64,000 nt of DNA, taken from contig NW_019775393.1 of NCBI RefSeq assembly GCF_001039355.2, positions 94,217 to 158,216 of the forward strand. Direction: 5' to 3'. Below are positions 62,748 through 64,000 of this stretch, in pieces. The notes under the pieces were generated by a model. It was not told the origin of the DNA. It was given only the letters and a program-made list of their open reading frames with translations, and made no database searches. Each line of letters opens with the position of its first letter. Position 1 is the first letter of the stretch. A program made the translations under genes and the position numbers. The stretch comes from Lingula anatina. Taxonomy: Eukaryota; Brachiopoda; Lingulata; Lingulida; Lingulidae.

Positions 62748-62905
62748 ACAAAATCGTAGATGCTACGGAGGCCGTAAATCCTTACAATTCGGTTCGATTT
62801 CGCTCGGCCATCGTCTACCTCCGCTCAGACGCGTACGAAAAGGGATTTACGGGCAGCATACGAGCCTCGTACGGACGACTCAATGGCAAATGTAATCTAG
62901 GATTA
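62748..62905. repeat. Roughly 200-bp dispersed repeat, copy 4
   Basis: Close to copy 1 at 37850-38017 (tgacaaaatcgtagatg, gaggccgtaaatcc, gatttcgctcggccatcg, ggatttacgggcag, caatggcaaatgtaatctagg). Confidence 0.75.
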
Positions 62906-63275
62906 AACAATCGAAAATACAAATAATCCACACACAAGTCTTCTGCCCATTACCTCAGGCGGCACACTTCATGGTTTCAAATTAATGCTGACCGCTGCAA
63001 TATGATGAAAATGTAGATACAGGGTAGTAGATTGAAGGACAAAAAACTAACAAGTCAGATAAAAATTAAACATTTAAAACGAAACTTTACAAAATAAAGA
63101 ACAAACCGCTAGCAAAGTAGGTGTTAGGACTTCTCTCAGGCTAGAGTCAAGTGCACAAGCAAGCGACTCTATTAAAATCATTTCACAAGTCTGGGGGTTT
63201 CCTTTGTGAACTAAGCACATGAAAGAAGCGCTTCAGTAAAATATTAAACCATGCTGGTGGCGCAAAGCAATTCCC

Positions 63276-63284
63276 TTCATATAC
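63276..63284 (+). promoter_or_regulatory. Degenerate TATA-like element of GT92-F
   Basis: ttcatatac at the position where copy C has tttatatat, 151 bases before the ATG. Confidence 0.3.
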
Positions 63285-63426
63285 CCTATAAATTTAGAAT
63301 TAGCCTTATTATGTCATAGTGTTGGCAGATTTTTCATATACGCTGGAGGCTGAAAAGAAAATTCCAGGGCAGCCACTGAGCATATGAAATCACTAAGACA
63401 TGGGTGAGCCATCCGTGCGAGAAAAG

Positions 63427-63971
63427 ATGCCGTATTCAAAAAAGATACTAAAACTAATGGTGTTTTTGGTCTCATTATGTGTACTTTTTCTTGTCTCTGC
63501 TTTGATATGGTCTGCAATGCAGTCAAAACCAGGCGAGTTTAGATACGTGGCAGTTACTGGAAAAACAAAATCAAGCATGAATAGCAGTTCTCATGAGCAT
63601 GAAGGCAGTAAAAGAACAGTTCCTAGAGGAGATGTGAACACCAAAGCAAATGGATCATATAAAAACGAAGAGATTTCGTTTTCAAAGTTTTCAACAATGA
63701 AATGCTCCAATTTACCCTTGGTGTCTCCAGATGTACCGCTAACCCAGCAGTGGATGCCTGTCATTCTCCCTTCAAACGATTCTCTGGATTATGTTTTCGC
63801 AGCATACCTCTACACCAATGATGGCAGACGACGGGTGGTTGTTACATCCATGACTTCTAAAAACCACGTTCCATTTGTTTGTCAGATTTGGGCCCGGCCT
63901 AAAGGGTCGGAAGGCAAAGTAACTCACCGGATTACACCCTGCTCGGGAAGAGCAGTCATGACTCCTGGGCT
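63427..63971 (+). CDS. Glycosyltransferase family 92 protein, copy F, exon 1 only (gene runs off window)
   Basis: ATG at 63427 opens MPYSKKILKLMVFLV with a membrane anchor, one stem unit (NGSYKNEEISFSKFSTMKCSN) and the start of the lumenal domain, ending in phase 2 at the donor GTGAGT (63972). The catalytic exon 2 with the DXD-type motif would lie beyond 64000. The 5' flank and N-terminal part match copy C (MGEPSVREK extension open, SSHEHE), while the end of the exon matches D/E (AAYLYTNDGRR, PDVPLTQQW), so it looks like a recombinant. Confidence 0.85.
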
Positions 63972-64000
63972 GTGAGTACATCTTACAATATAATAACATC

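Overview
This is animal nuclear DNA: split genes with GT-AG introns, no operons, abundant microsatellites and inverted-repeat transposon remnants, and scaffold gaps. The gene content (tandem glycosyltransferase family 92 genes, a clan-2 cytochrome P450, two-Ig-domain receptors) and the many acatgta-type words fit a marine invertebrate, most likely a lophotrochozoan such as a mollusc; amphioxus cannot be excluded from sequence alone.

Region 1 (1-18.3 kb). Two paralogous transmembrane Ig-superfamily genes face each other tail to tail. The + strand gene (175-1993, its 5' end outside the window) and the - strand gene (4495-6875, with a likely signal-peptide exon at 18277-18316) each encode a V-like Ig domain, a second Ig domain, one membrane helix and a short cytoplasmic tail. 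Almost all exons are symmetric phase 1-1. The 7-18 kb stretch is best read as a long first intron.

Region 2 (18.3-22.5 kb) shows no supportable gene.

Region 3 (22.5-64 kb) is a duplication hot spot. It holds six GT92 loci (A 22916, B 25960, C 34101, D 39589, E about 47736, F 63427, all + strand, two coding exons with an identical phase-2 intron) plus a truncated GT92 relic (about 39010-39281). A and B are an almost identical 3-kb tandem duplication whose junction is a single N. D and E each sit beside a convergent - strand CYP2-like P450 and form a composite GT92+P450 duplicon, and F starts a third unit. The P450 beside D is a multiply broken 3' pseudogene. The P450 beside E reassembles into a clean 8-exon, 503-residue gene with every hallmark motif.

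Comparing the two duplicon copies gives natural empty and filled sites for insertions: a 3.9-kb element with long terminal inverted repeats and a 3-bp target duplication (49841-53769), and a 0.9-kb inverted-repeat element (about 54150-55034). Other mobile DNA includes two PIF/Harbinger transposase fragments at duplicon edges, a four-member family of GATCGATC-bearing foldback elements, a roughly 200-bp repeat family, and a large foldback whose centre is the 208-N gap. GT92 proteins would work in the secretory pathway and the P450 on the ER membrane. The sequence gives no evidence of a shared pathway, only of joint amplification.
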